Shown: positions 17,619 through 27,084 of the stretch, one piece after another
How the letters are laid out: the number at the start of each line of letters is the position of its first letter
How positions within the stretch are numbered: the stretch's first letter is position 1
Origin: Acidobacteriota bacterium
Lineage (GTDB): Bacteria; Acidobacteriota; Terriglobia; Terriglobales; Acidobacteriaceae
Assembly: GCA_003225055.1 (NCBI GenBank)
Contig: QIAU01000155.1
Span: 2,419 to 51,857 of the forward strand
Reading direction: 5' to 3'
Length of the DNA: 49,439 nucleotides
Translations under genes and position numbers: made by a program
Notes under the pieces: model-generated
Told to the model about the DNA's origin: nothing
Databases searched by the model: none
What the model saw: the letters and a program-made list of their open reading frames with translations, nothing else

Positions 17619-18416
17619 TCATTGCGAACCGATGCAGAATAAATGAAGATGTTCATGGAACGCCTGCCTAATTCCATTTAGGCGTATATCAAATAGTGCC
17701 AGCCAATACTGAAGGGATTGCAAGGCAAAACCGCAAAGGATGAGTCCGATGCCGAATGCGCCAAGCCCTCGCTCCGGAAGGTTGTCAGCGTAGTACTCGA
17801 TGTAAGGATTGACCGTCGCCCCGACGCCAGTAACAATGCCTGTCACCAACCCTACGCGAATCGCAAAAAACCAGGCGTGATCCACGTGATGGATGAAGGC
17901 GTTACAGATAAGGGCAGTGGCCATGAAGCCGATAGTGCGGACCCCAGTTCCCCGAAACTGTCGACGCGTTAACCGTGGACGGAGCGACGCGGCATAGTCG
18001 ATGGCAGGACGCATGCCATGAGAGTACGCGAACACTTGGCCGACTGTGATGAGAATGGCAAATGCGATTGCGAATCCGAAGCCCAAAATCCTATACAGTC
18101 CAGCTCCGAAGCCAAACCCGCGGATGGCGGAAAACAGTGCTTCCCAAGGCAAGGAGTAATGATCTAGCCCACGAGCTGCTCGATTGAACTCAATCGAGAG
18201 CGTAATACCGGTGGCAATACCGGACGCTAAGCCAAAGAAGATACCTAGGCCGAGCCCGTACCCGATGCCGAAGACAACTGAGTACGTTACCGCGCGGGTC
18301 AGCAGCCGCAACGGACCGTGTTGTCCGCCCAACAGATCGTAAGCAAGATAGAGACTACCCAGTACATCAAGACATGTACCCGTAATACTGATGGCGGCGA
18401 CTGTATGGTGGTTCAT
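17619..18416 (-). CDS. Polytopic membrane protein of unknown function
   Basis: A 265-residue protein with about seven hydrophobic helices, rich in glycine (YSVVFGIGYGLGLGIFFGLA, SGIATGITLS, GFGFGAGLYRILGFGFAIAF, VGLVTGIVTGVGATVNPYIE). It starts MNHHTVAAISITGTCLDVLG, where the first helix follows directly without a signal peptide. A central cytoplasmic-looking segment (SLRPRLTRRQFRG) is basic. The family is not recognised. It is upstream of and close to the Gfo/Idh/MocA gene, so the two may act together, which is only context. Inner-membrane location is expected. Confidence 0.7.
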   Translation of the reverse strand: MNHHTVAAISITGTCLDVLGSLYLAYDLLGGQHGPLRLLTRAVTYSVVFGIGYGLGLGIFFGLASGIATGITLSIEFNRAARGLDHYSLPWEALFSAIRGFGFGAGLYRILGFGFAIAFAILITVGQVFAYSHGMRPAIDYAASLRPRLTRRQFRGTGVRTIGFMATALICNAFIHHVDHAWFFAIRVGLVTGIVTGVGATVNPYIEYYADNLPERGLGAFGIGLILCGFALQSLQYWLALFDIRLNGIRQAFHEHLHLFCIGSQ

Positions 18417-18721
18417 TCGACGATAGAGGCTAACACTTTTGGTGACTATGCCAGGTGACGGGCAATCGCAGAAATGATCGGCCAGATTCCAATCTCGGCG
18501 CCGACGTGTCCAGGACAGAGGAGGTGCGGCTTTTGTTCCGAACGGGTCCTGGCACCAGCATTGGCGCGGGATTGCGGTTCTTGGGTTTTATCGGTAGCGA
18601 TCCGGTCCCTTTGAGCAAATTGACAGGCTTCGGGCTGGCTTTTTAAGATGGTTTTGCCCCGCACTGGCCAAGTGCGGTTCGGCAACAGTTGAGGGTTCTC
18701 GCTGTTGACAACAACTACTAT
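18417..18721. other. Divergent promoter region before the ABC operon
   Basis: About 305 nt between divergent genes. A TTGACA at 18705-18710 lies too close to the ATG at 18722 to be its -35. No gene supported. Confidence 0.35.
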
Positions 18722-19711
18722 ATGATCACCGCCAAACAACTTACCAAACGGTATCCCCGCACGGTGGCCGTAGATGAGATTTCATTTGAGGTAGCGAAGG
18801 GCCAGATCGTCGGATTTCTCGGCCCCAACGGCGCGGGTAAGACGACGACTATGCGCATGCTCACCTGCTTTCTACCGCCGTCGGCGGGCACGGCGAGCGT
18901 CGCGGGCTTTGATGTTCTCGAACACCCGTTTGAGGTCAAAAAGCGAATCGGCTATCTGCCCGAGGCGCCGCCAATCTACCCGGAGATGGAGACGGCCGAG
19001 TACCTGAAATTTGTGGGCAAGCTGAAGGGACTGTCGGGAGCGGATCTGAAAAAACGGGTCGATTATGTTTGCGATCGTTGCGCGGTGGGCGAGGTCAAGA
19101 ACAAGCTTCTCGGAAAACTGTCCAAAGGCTACCGGCAACGGGTTGGCCTGGCGCAGGCCATCATTCACAACCCCGACGTACTGATTCTCGATGAACCCAC
19201 CGCCGCCCTCGACCCAAAGCAAATCAACGAGACGCGGGACCTGATTAAGAGTCTCGCGGGGGATCACACCATCATCCTTAGCACGCACATCCTGCCTGAG
19301 GTCGAGCAGACTTGCGAGCAGGTAATCATCATCAACAAAGGGAAGTTGGTAGCCACCGATTCGGTTCGCAACCTACAAGCGCGGGCCCGCGGCGCCGAGT
19401 CCGTGCTGGTCGAGATCGCGGGACGAAGTGGAAGCCTGGAAGTTCCGATCGTGCAGCACAAGCTTGAGCAGGTTTCGGGTGTTAGCCGCGTGCTCTGCAA
19501 ACAACAGGTCGACAGCCGTGCCCTGTTCGAGGTGGAGAGCCAGAAAGGACGCTTGGTGCGCGGAGATCTGGCGCGCGCCGTGGTGGAATCGGGCTGGGAC
19601 CTCAACGAGCTTCGGCCGGCGGCTATGAGCTTGGAAGAAATATTCCTGCAGCTCACCGGCAACGAATCCGGTGAGACCGAGAACGCCGCAACCAAGGAGT
19701 CGCAGCGATGA
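18722..19711 (+). CDS. ABC transporter ATPase, GldA-like
   Basis: A 329-residue ATPase. Walker A GPNGAGKT (residues 34-41), signature LSKGYRQR (133-140), Walker B VLILDEPT (153-160) and the switch His in LSTHILPEVEQTC are all intact. The C-terminal about 100 residues form the regulatory extension usual for the ABC-2 drug/gliding class (ending SLEEIFLQLTG). Start ATG 18722 gives MITAKQLTKRY, the family's normal beginning; an upstream TTG at 18689 is possible. It is first of a tight four-gene operon with a permease (ATGA overlap), a GldG-like auxiliary protein and a DUF4340 protein. The set matches the GldA-GldF-GldG arrangement known from gliding Bacteroidetes, but homologues are common in non-gliding phyla, so gliding is not implied. 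Confidence 0.9.
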   Translation: MITAKQLTKRYPRTVAVDEISFEVAKGQIVGFLGPNGAGKTTTMRMLTCFLPPSAGTASVAGFDVLEHPFEVKKRIGYLPEAPPIYPEMETAEYLKFVGKLKGLSGADLKKRVDYVCDRCAVGEVKNKLLGKLSKGYRQRVGLAQAIIHNPDVLILDEPTAALDPKQINETRDLIKSLAGDHTIILSTHILPEVEQTCEQVIIINKGKLVATDSVRNLQARARGAESVLVEIAGRSGSLEVPIVQHKLEQVSGVSRVLCKQQVDSRALFEVESQKGRLVRGDLARAVVESGWDLNELRPAAMSLEEIFLQLTGNESGETENAATKESQR

Positions 19712-20475
19712 GAAATGCCTGGATTATTTGCTGGAAAGAGCTAGGCAGCTACTTTGTCTCACCCGTGGCCTACCTTCTGCTAACCATGTTTGGCCTGATC
19801 TTTGGTTTTTTCTTCTGGAACGCTCTTGGCATCTTTGTGATTGAGGGCATGGAGATGCAAATGCGCGGCCAGATGTTTCCGATGAACCTGAACGAGCAGA
19901 TCATCCGCCCATTGCTGCAGAACGTGAGCGTCATCGGACTCTTCTTTATCCCCATGATCACGATGCGGCTGTTCGCCGAAGAGAAGCGCACCGGCACGAT
20001 CGAACTGCTGGCGACTTCTCCGATCGGCGACCTCGAAATCATCGTCGGAAAGTGGCTGGCCGCGGTGGTGCTCTACTCCGGCCTGCTGCTCTTCACCGCT
20101 TTGAACTTCGTCTTTCTCTTCAAGTACGGCAATCCGGACTGGAAACCGCTGGCGGTGGGTTACTTGGGTCTCGTGCTCCAGGCGGGCGCACTGCTGGCTA
20201 TCGGCACTTTCATTTCCACACTGACCAAGAATCAGATCATCGCGGGGGCCGCCACCTTCGGAGTTTGCCTGCTGCTGTGGGTGCTGGAGTGGGTCGGTGG
20301 CTACGAATCCGCGACCTGGGCGCGAGTCCTTTCGTACATGTCAGTGATCACGCACTTCGAATCGTTTGGCCGAGGCGTTCTCGATTCCAAAGATGCAATC
20401 TTCTACCTCACCGTGATCTTCCTGGGACTGTTCTTTACGGCTCGTTCTATGGAATCCCTGCGCTGGAGGTCGTAA
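19708..20475 (+). CDS. ABC-2 type permease, GldF-like
   Basis: A 255-residue permease with six hydrophobic helices, beginning MRNAWIICWKELGSYFVSPV, the typical opening of GldF-like permeases where the elbow helix KELGSYF-SP-AY precedes TM1. LFAEEKRTGTIELLATSPI is the conserved coupling-helix segment. The start overlaps the ATPase stop by 4 nt (ATGA), indicating translational coupling. It forms the membrane channel with the GldA-like ATPase. Intact and of usual length. Confidence 0.9.
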   Translation: MRNAWIICWKELGSYFVSPVAYLLLTMFGLIFGFFFWNALGIFVIEGMEMQMRGQMFPMNLNEQIIRPLLQNVSVIGLFFIPMITMRLFAEEKRTGTIELLATSPIGDLEIIVGKWLAAVVLYSGLLLFTALNFVFLFKYGNPDWKPLAVGYLGLVLQAGALLAIGTFISTLTKNQIIAGAATFGVCLLLWVLEWVGGYESATWARVLSYMSVITHFESFGRGVLDSKDAIFYLTVIFLGLFFTARSMESLRWRS

Positions 20476-21852
20476 ATGGCAAGCCACTGGCTGAAGGCGA
20501 GACAAACCAGGTATGCCGCCTACGCGGTGACCTATATCCTGATCGTGCTGGCCGCGACCGTCGTGGTCAACATCCTTGCCGACCGTTTCAACAAGTCTTA
20601 CGATGCCACGTCGAACAAGCGCTACAGTCTTTCTGACCAAACCGCCAAGATTGTCAAGGGGCTGAAGCAAAACGCGACTATCACGTACTTCAACCAGAGC
20701 ACGCGATTCCGTGACGGCAAAGATCTGCTTGACGAATACGCGAATTTGTCACCCAGGGTAAAAGTGGAGTATGTCGATCCCGATAAGAATCCTCAGGCCG
20801 CGCGAGAAGCGGGTATCCGAAGCCTCGGAACTGCTGTGGTCCAGCTCGGCACGAAAAAAGAAGAAGCCAAGAGTATGTCCGAGGAGGGGGTTACTGGAGC
20901 CTTCATCCGCGATCTCAAGAGCAGCACCAGGACGGTGTGTTTTGTGACGGGCAGCGGCGAGCACCAGATTGATAACAGTGACCGCGAGGGACTTTCCCGC
21001 TTCAAAGATCTTCTGGCCAAAGACAATTACGAAAGCAAAGCCATCGATCTGTTGCAGAAAGCCGAGGTTCCGACCGACTGCACGACTCTGGTCGTGGCGG
21101 GACCGACACGCAATTACGAGCAACCGGAAGTGGATGCTATCAAGAAATATGTCGAGGATGGCGGACGCGTGCTCCTACTGCTGGATGCACCCCTCAAAAT
21201 GGGGCGTTCAGAAATCGCCGACAATGACGCTCTGGCGAAGGTACTCGAGAGCTGGGGCGTGACGCTGGACAAGGACTTGATCCTCGATCTGAATCCCATT
21301 GGCCAGATCGTCGGCCTTGGCCCTCAAGTGGCGCTCGTCACAAGCTACGGATCCCAACCGATTGTAAGTGAGATGAGAGGAACGGCCACTGGTTTTCCCC
21401 TCTCTCGTTCCCTGGAGATCAAGAGCACCGACAAGGCCAGCGTGCAGAAGCTGTTCGATTCTTCGGGCAGCAGTCTGGCGACTACGAATCTGAGTTCTGC
21501 TGCCGTCAATGTCAACGATCCCAAGAACAAGAAAGGACCATTGACCATTGCGGCTGCGGGCACTTACAGCACCGGCAAGGAAAACTTACAAGGACGCTTC
21601 GTGGTGGTCGGCAGCTCGTCCTGGGTTGCCAACGGGTTTATCAACTTCAATGGGAATAACGACTTGGCCTTGAACACAATCAATTGGCTGTCATCGGACG
21701 AGGACTTGATCTCCATTCGGCCGAAGGAGCGCGAAGACCGCCGCATTACCATGACGCATGCCCAGTTCAGCTGGGTACGCCGCACCAGCCAGTTCCTGTT
21801 GCCAGCGATCGTTGTCATCGCCGGCGTTGGGGTGTGGTGGAAGAGGAGGTAA
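20476..21852 (+). CDS. GldG-like ABC auxiliary transport protein
   Basis: A 458-residue protein whose ATG follows the permease TAA directly (0 nt). One N-terminal TM (AAYAVTYILIVLAATVVVNI), a large extracytoplasmic region with the GldG/IFT52-like domain (KRYSLSDQTAKIVKGL, VKVEYVDPDKNPQAAREAG, TLVVAGPTRNYEQPEVDAIK, EDGGRVLLLLDAP), and a C-terminal TM (FLLPAIVVIAGVGVWW) with a basic end KRR. This is the auxiliary subunit expected beside GldA/GldF; it is thought to present or bind the transported cargo, which is unknown here. Confidence 0.88.
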   Translation: MASHWLKARQTRYAAYAVTYILIVLAATVVVNILADRFNKSYDATSNKRYSLSDQTAKIVKGLKQNATITYFNQSTRFRDGKDLLDEYANLSPRVKVEYVDPDKNPQAAREAGIRSLGTAVVQLGTKKEEAKSMSEEGVTGAFIRDLKSSTRTVCFVTGSGEHQIDNSDREGLSRFKDLLAKDNYESKAIDLLQKAEVPTDCTTLVVAGPTRNYEQPEVDAIKKYVEDGGRVLLLLDAPLKMGRSEIADNDALAKVLESWGVTLDKDLILDLNPIGQIVGLGPQVALVTSYGSQPIVSEMRGTATGFPLSRSLEIKSTDKASVQKLFDSSGSSLATTNLSSAAVNVNDPKNKKGPLTIAAAGTYSTGKENLQGRFVVVGSSSWVANGFINFNGNNDLALNTINWLSSDEDLISIRPKEREDRRITMTHAQFSWVRRTSQFLLPAIVVIAGVGVWWKRR

Positions 21853-21891
21853 GAATCTCTTGACGCATCGAGGCAGGTCTCAAGAAGCGCC

Positions 21892-23217
21892 ATGAAAATC
21901 CGTAGCTTGATCGTTGCAGCCTTCGTACTTCTGGTGCTCGTTGGCACTCTCTACTGGTCGGGCAAACGAAAACCGACCAGCCAGATCGCGACGGCATCTG
22001 CCGATACTCCGCCCGCCATCCTCAAATTGGACGAGGCGGCGATTACTAAGCTTGAGCTAAAGAAGAAAGACGCCGGAGCGATCGTCCTAGCGAAAAACAA
22101 TTCCGGCGCCTGGCAGATCATCCAGCCCCAGCCGCTTGCTGCGGATCAGAGCGCGGTTTCCGGGGCGCTCTCCGCTCTGTCGTCCTTAAATTCTGAGCGC
22201 CTGGTCGAAGACAAGGCCTCCGATCTGAAGCAATATGGTCTTGACCAACCTGCCCTCGAAGTGGCTATCGCCGAAAAGGACAACAAAGCACAAAGGTTAT
22301 TGATCGGAGATGAGACGCCCACAAGGAGTGCGGTTTACGCAAGGCTGGCCGGAGATCCACGCGTCTTCACTGTGGCCAGCTACAACAAAACCAGCATCGA
22401 CAAGAGCCTGAATGATCTGCGCGACAGGCGCTTACTTACGCTGAATGCGGACAAGATCAGCCGCATTGTGCTCATCCAAAAAAACCGGGAGATTGAGTTC
22501 GGACGTGATAAGAACGAATGGCAAATACTGAAGCCGGGGCCGCTGCGTGCCGACAGCTTCCAGGTAAGTGAACTCGCGAGAAAACTGTCCGGCGCCCGTA
22601 TGGATCTCAGTGGATCAGACAAGGACCTTGGGGAGGCCCCATCGGTCTTTGCTCACGCCACTCCCGTCGCCAGCGCAAAAATAACCGACCAGTCTGGCAC
22701 GCAAGAACTTCAGGTTCGCAAGAGCAAGGACATCTACTACGCGAAGTCGAGCGTGGTCAACGGTACCTACAAGGTTGACTCGGATCTTGGCCAGGCGCTC
22801 GACAAAGGACTCGACGACTTCCGCAACAAGAAGCTCTTCGACTTTGGCTTCAACGACCCTACCAAGATTGAGATGCACGGCGGGTCGAAGGCCTACTTCC
22901 TGAGCCGGAACGGTACCGATTGGTGGTCTAACGGGAAGAAGATGGATGCCGGAAGCGTACAAGCTTTCATTTCGACACTGCGCGACCTTTCCGCCAGTAA
23001 GTTCGTCGAATCAGGCTTTGCCAAGCCCGGCATGGAGATCACGGTCACTTCAGAGGAGGGCAGGCGCGCGGAAAAGGTGTCGATTGCGAAGTCCGGCAAC
23101 GGCTACATTGCCAAGCGCGAGAAGGAGCCGACCCTTTACCATTTGGCATCAAGCCCGGTCGACGGCCTGCAAAAAGCCGCTGACGCTATCCAACCCGCTG
23201 CCACGACCGGCAAGTAA
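21892..23217 (+). CDS. DUF4340 protein of the Gld-like ABC operon
   Basis: A 441-residue protein with an N-terminal TM anchor (SLIVAAFVLLVLVGTLYWSG) and a long periplasmic region built of repeated DUF4340 units: WQIIQPQPLAADQSAVSGAL and later WQILKPGPLRADSFQVSELA are two versions of the same motif, and LFDFGFNDPTKIEMHG begins a third. The gene follows the GldG-like gene by 39 nt and completes the operon. DUF4340 proteins are regularly found downstream of GldG-like genes; biochemical role unknown. The internal repeats suggest duplication of one module about 140 residues long. Confidence 0.85.
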   Translation: MKIRSLIVAAFVLLVLVGTLYWSGKRKPTSQIATASADTPPAILKLDEAAITKLELKKKDAGAIVLAKNNSGAWQIIQPQPLAADQSAVSGALSALSSLNSERLVEDKASDLKQYGLDQPALEVAIAEKDNKAQRLLIGDETPTRSAVYARLAGDPRVFTVASYNKTSIDKSLNDLRDRRLLTLNADKISRIVLIQKNREIEFGRDKNEWQILKPGPLRADSFQVSELARKLSGARMDLSGSDKDLGEAPSVFAHATPVASAKITDQSGTQELQVRKSKDIYYAKSSVVNGTYKVDSDLGQALDKGLDDFRNKKLFDFGFNDPTKIEMHGGSKAYFLSRNGTDWWSNGKKMDAGSVQAFISTLRDLSASKFVESGFAKPGMEITVTSEEGRRAEKVSIAKSGNGYIAKREKEPTLYHLASSPVDGLQKAADAIQPAATTGK

Positions 23218-23572
23218 TCCAGCAACGAAGAAAATGTTCCCTGGTCAACGTATGATATCGCTTCGCTGCAGCCAACATGAGCGCAGTAACCAATGCGGTG
23301 GGCATTGTGGCATCAGATAGCTCGATAGTCCGACTGTTCTGTCACGCAAACTAGTGGGTGAGAGCATCCCAGAGATGTGGATGACCGATCACACTGCCCA
23401 TACGCGTCGCAGCGAAGAAGGGCACCTTCGGCGAGTTGACAGTGCTGACCCCAAGTGTCCGCCGCGCCTCCACGGCGAAGTAAACTGCCTTCACCGGGAC
23501 CACAGCCCTGGATTTAACCGGAAGGTTCGGATTGTTTTCTTCTTCTAGACAGTGATGTGGAGCGTGCTCCTG
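23218..23572. other. Interval between convergent genes
   Basis: About 355 nt with no supported gene. One minus-strand frame reads NLPVKSRAVVPVKAVYFAVE, which has protein-like composition, but has no start or continuation. No T-run terminator was found. Confidence 0.3.
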
Positions 23573-24064
23573 TCATGTCAGAGTTGCCGGATTTCTCCCC
23601 CCTGAAGGCGGAGCTAAGCTTGGAGTATAGAGGTGAAAGACCTCTCGGTATGGCTCGACCGGATAGCCCTTCGCCTTCCAGGCCGCCAATCCACCCCTGA
23701 GGAACTTGATTCGAAAGAAATGCATAGCCAGAGCGCGACGCAGAACTGCTCGGCTGGTCTTATCACCAGGGCAGGTACAGTAAACGACCGCGTCTTTTTC
23801 TTTCGGGATCGGTGACGGCGTCTCAAACACCTCCTCTGGCGGAATCCTCTGTGCGCCCGGAATGATCTCACTATGTGCCAACAAGTCGAGCGGCTGGCGA
23901 ACATCGAAGAGAAGTACTTCTTGATTTGAAGCCAACAATGTGTGGAGTGCCTCCGGGGTGATGCTGTGCCGCTCCATCTCGCGTTGGTCCCTTGCACGTC
24001 TCATCCCAAGTACGATCAACAGGAACAGCACTGCAACGCAAATGGCACCCAGAGTCAGCAACAT
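23573..24064 (-). CDS. Membrane-anchored rhodanese-like protein
   Basis: A 163-residue protein with an N-terminal TM helix (LLTLGAICVAVLFLLIVLGM), a short basic linker and a rhodanese domain (about 34-140): ITPEALHTLLASNQEVLLFD-VR at the first strand, AQRIPPEEV, and an active-site loop starting VVYCTCPGDKTS with C96 as the likely sulfur carrier and C98 nearby. The GGLAAWKAKGYPVEPY end is typical. Start ATG 24064 has GAGGAA 6 nt upstream. The active site would face the periplasm or cytoplasm depending on anchor orientation, which the sequence does not settle. Possible role in sulfur transfer or redox signalling; substrate unknown. Confidence 0.85.
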   Translation of the reverse strand: MLLTLGAICVAVLFLLIVLGMRRARDQREMERHSITPEALHTLLASNQEVLLFDVRQPLDLLAHSEIIPGAQRIPPEEVFETPSPIPKEKDAVVYCTCPGDKTSRAVLRRALAMHFFRIKFLRGGLAAWKAKGYPVEPYREVFHLYTPSLAPPSGGRNPATLT

Positions 24065-24181
24065 GTTCCGTTCCTCGGCTACTCTCCTGATTCCAGATTC
24101 TTAGGGCAGATAAAAAAAAGTCACAGCATCGCTATCCCATAATATTCCTGCGACAAAATATGTTCCGGGCTTTGCCAGGCC

Positions 24182-25408
24182 TCACTCCAACGCAGTTGAG
24201 ATCGATTGTGATGCATCTTCCAGTTTCCCGGCAGATACGGTCCGCCGCGACTCGATCCATTTCGGAGCCGCATCCCGCTCTTCCTCCGGACGATTCATTG
24301 TGAATACCGCCACAACTGTCTTCTGGCGCAGCCACCACACGCTGAAACTCTTATTGGAAAAATCGCCGCGATGAATGATCTGGTCTGCGCCCGACAAATC
24401 GCCCCAATATTCATAAGAAAGGTCGAAGACGTCGGAAAAGAAATACGGCACGTGCTTGTACGGAATTCGTTCGCCCATAAGCGACCGAGCGCAATATTGA
24501 CCTTGCGAAACGGCATTGTCCCAGTGCTCCACCCGTCTGTGGCTTCCAAAGAGCACATCCTGGTAATTCGCGACATCACCCGCTGCGAGCACGTCGGGTT
24601 GGCTGGTCTCCAGATATTCGTTCACGATGATGCCGTCCCCGACATCGAGTCCGCTGTTGGCGAGCATTTCGGTCGCAGGCTGTACTCCGATGCCTGCAAC
24701 GACCAGTTCGCACGGGATGGTCTGACCATTTGCGAGCACGGCCGAACTCACAGCCCCATCTCCTCGCAATTCCGATACCGTAGTCGCTTTGATAAGGTGC
24801 ACGGACCGGGCCGCGTAATATGCTTCAAAGAAACTGGACATCTCTGGCGAGAAGAGCCGCTTCCAAATGCGGTCCTCACCTAGAACCATGGTGACTTCGA
24901 TCCCCTTCTGTGCAAGCACCGCGGCTACTTCCATGCCGATGAAGCCGCCTCCGATCACAACTGCATGCTTCACCTTTTCCAACGCGCTCCGAATGACTTT
25001 GGAGTCATTTAATGTGCGGAGGTAACACAGATTTCGAAGATTCGCGCCGGGGACGTTGAGCAGTCGCGGGCGTGCACCGGTTGCCACGATCAGCTTGTTG
25101 AACCCGAACTCATCACCCGACTTCAGAAACAGCCGCTTATGTTTAGTATCTAAACCGGAGATTTCGCACTCAAGCTTTAACTCGATTCCGTGTTTCGTAT
25201 AAAAGTCTTCAGGATTAATCCGGATAGCCTCTTCCGTATCCTTGCCGGCCAGGAAACCCTTCGACAGCGGAGGACGCTCATAGGGAACGGAATGGTCGGC
25301 TGAGAGAATTGCTAACTCGCCATGCCGCAAGCCCAATTCAACCAGTTGTTTGGCTGCGTAACCGGCGACCATTCCCCCGCCAAGAACCACGACCTTTGAT
25401 CCGTTCAT
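24182..25408 (-). CDS. FAD/NAD(P)-dependent ferredoxin-reductase-like flavoprotein
   Basis: A 408-residue two-dinucleotide-binding flavoprotein. The FAD motif is near the N-terminus (VVLGGGMVAGYAAKQLVELG), followed by YERPPLSKGFLAG, typical of BphA4/putidaredoxin-reductase-like enzymes, the NAD(P) motif VVIGGGFIGMEVAAVLAQKG, and VLAAGDVANY near residue 280. The C-terminal reductase domain contains YKHVPYFFSDVFDLSYEYWG. No disulfide Cys pair of the glutathione-reductase type is seen, consistent with a ferredoxin reductase. Expected role: NAD(P)H oxidation with transfer to a small iron-sulfur protein; no ferredoxin gene is adjacent. Start ATG 25408 has GGAG 6 nt upstream. Confidence 0.88.
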   Translation of the reverse strand: MNGSKVVVLGGGMVAGYAAKQLVELGLRHGELAILSADHSVPYERPPLSKGFLAGKDTEEAIRINPEDFYTKHGIELKLECEISGLDTKHKRLFLKSGDEFGFNKLIVATGARPRLLNVPGANLRNLCYLRTLNDSKVIRSALEKVKHAVVIGGGFIGMEVAAVLAQKGIEVTMVLGEDRIWKRLFSPEMSSFFEAYYAARSVHLIKATTVSELRGDGAVSSAVLANGQTIPCELVVAGIGVQPATEMLANSGLDVGDGIIVNEYLETSQPDVLAAGDVANYQDVLFGSHRRVEHWDNAVSQGQYCARSLMGERIPYKHVPYFFSDVFDLSYEYWGDLSGADQIIHRGDFSNKSFSVWWLRQKTVVAVFTMNRPEEERDAAPKWIESRRTVSAGKLEDASQSISTALE

Positions 25409-25486
25409 GTCTGCTCCGGGTTATAAGGGCCCCTGCAACCGCGCGAGAGTCATCCATAAGGCCACATCGCCAGGGGATCTGAATTC

Positions 25487-25841
25487 CTATTTACGCTGCG
25501 CCGCCTTAAGGAATGTCTCCTCTTGCAGTTCGGTGAATGCGTGTCGAAGCTGCTCCTGAGTATTCATCACGATGGGACCATACCAGGCGACGGGCTCCTC
25601 AAGTGGCTTTCCCGAAATGAGCAGAAATCGGATTCCATCTTCCCCAGCCTGCACCGTCTTCGTCGCCACGATCAAAGAGTATGAGCGAGCGGTTGCCCGC
25701 TTCCACGGGACGTTCCTCGAGTTCAAGCGGAAAGGCATGGTTCACAGTTCCGTAGGACTGAATCTCACGCGCTCGCTGATGAAGACGGGGTTGTCGACTG
25801 ATGTGATTCGTGGTTTGCGCATCAATGTGCTTTTTGGCCAT
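25487..25841 (-). pseudogene. Pirin-family remnant
   Basis: A normal start (ATG 25841 with GGAAGGAG upstream) leads to only about 28 residues before the sequence jumps to the pirin C-terminal cupin: [18 protein letters not shown] in one frame, then after a shift at about 25665 [44 protein letters not shown]. The [13 protein letters not shown] block is diagnostic for pirin-like quercetinase-type proteins. The central and N-terminal cupin residues with the metal-binding His are missing, so an internal deletion plus a frameshift inactivated the gene. It lies just upstream of the flavoprotein gene in the same direction. Confidence 0.75.
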
Positions 25842-26177
25842 TGCGTCTCCTTCCGAGTCATAGATTACTTGGCCACGGCGAGCGGTTCAGAATCTCTCGT
25901 CGTCTCTTTCGGCGCCTCGTCACCTTTCGGTAAGTGATTCTGGCCCCCAAATAGCTCGCTCGGACGGTCGCTGCACTCTTGATATTCAAGAAGTGGCATG
26001 AGAAAAGCTCCCAGTGGCAGCAAGGGGGAGTTTTACTATTTGGGTCTCGGCGAGAGGCGCTTGGCTCCCATCCCCGCAGTGAAGTGATCTCTGTGAATGC
26101 CTCTGATCCGCTTACGCTCCTTGGCAACGGGGGCACATGCCGCCTACGAACGCAGCGGTCTGGCCCTCTGCACAGTC
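25842..26177. other. Interval between two pseudogenes
   Basis: No supported gene; only frames overlapping the neighbouring decayed genes. Confidence 0.35.
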
Positions 26178-26895
26178 TCAATGAGTCTCCGCGCCCAGTT
26201 TCTTCAAGATGATTGGGCGCAACGCGCCGATAACGATCTGCTGATGGAGAACGTCGGCGCGGTCGGGGAGGGCGCGGATCTGCGAATTCGTGCGCGCCTT
26301 CATACCACTTGACCACCTTCGGCTGGCTGGCTGCACAGAACGTTGCGCTTCGTCATGTGTGATGAACTGATCAAAATCGGCGAATTGAAAAAGGATGGCG
26401 GGGGCGGTGTGAGGAAGCAAGCGGTCGGCGTCGAGCGGGGCGACAGCCTTCAGGAAAGGCTCGGCTTTCTCGAGTCGCTCCGGTGGGATCTCAGCCCTGG
26501 CCGAGACGGAAAACTGGGAGAGGCCGGCCATCAAGACCAGGGCCTTGAAGCCCCGCTCTGAAACCGCAAGCGGGCCGCGCCAACCTCGGCCAGCAACTCG
26601 GCCTCGGCTAAGAATTCGTGCCGATCCCACTGGCCGGACTGGAGGAAGACAAGTTCGGCAAACGGACCCTTACCCGGCGGCATCACTAGGTAGGCCGAGA
26701 CCCGTCCGCCCTCTAGCGAAGCTGATTTCAATGCACTTGGCTTCCCTGTTGGTCTTCTACCGCTTTTTCTTGCAGATCAAGCAGTGCGCCCTGATCGTAA
26801 GCGAACGTCCGGGCGATGTCCTGTACGTTGGTAGTTTGAGGCTCGGCTATCGGACCGGCGAGTAGCAGCGAGAAGAGCACCGCACCATAGAGCAT
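26178..26895 (-). pseudogene. Decayed secreted alpha/beta hydrolase
   Basis: Minus-strand segments line up as one gene: signal peptide MLYGAVLFSLLLAGPIAEPQ from ATG 26895, then ARTFAYDQGALLDLQEKAVE; in another frame GGRVSAYLVMPPGKGPFAEL and EFLAEAELLAE; then AVAPLDADRLLPHTAPAILF and QFADFDQFITHDEA; then VKWYEGAHEFADP, and finally RADVLHQQI. The order (strand, lid, P-AILFQFA-D-F acid strand, WYEG-HE with the catalytic His) fits the dienelactone-hydrolase/acetyl-esterase group. At least three frameshifts are needed, and the nucleophile GxSxG is not visible, so it is dead. Confidence 0.65.
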
Positions 26896-27084
26896 GCCTT
26901 TTTACATTTCAGGATCTCCCAGATTCTGGCCCACAGTTGAAGGCGCTCGCAAAGGAACCGTGCCAATCGTTGCAGACTGCCGTTCTCTCCGCGTCATTGG
27001 TAGATCGCGTCGTGGGACGGCACGTCGGCACCTCTGCCGTCATGTCGGCTCTCGGCGCGTTTGGGCGGAGAAAAGTCTGAGGCA

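Noticed and set aside
18705-18721. TTGACA as the -35 of the ABC operon
   Set aside because: It ends only 11 nt before the ATG, so no correctly spaced -10 can fit.
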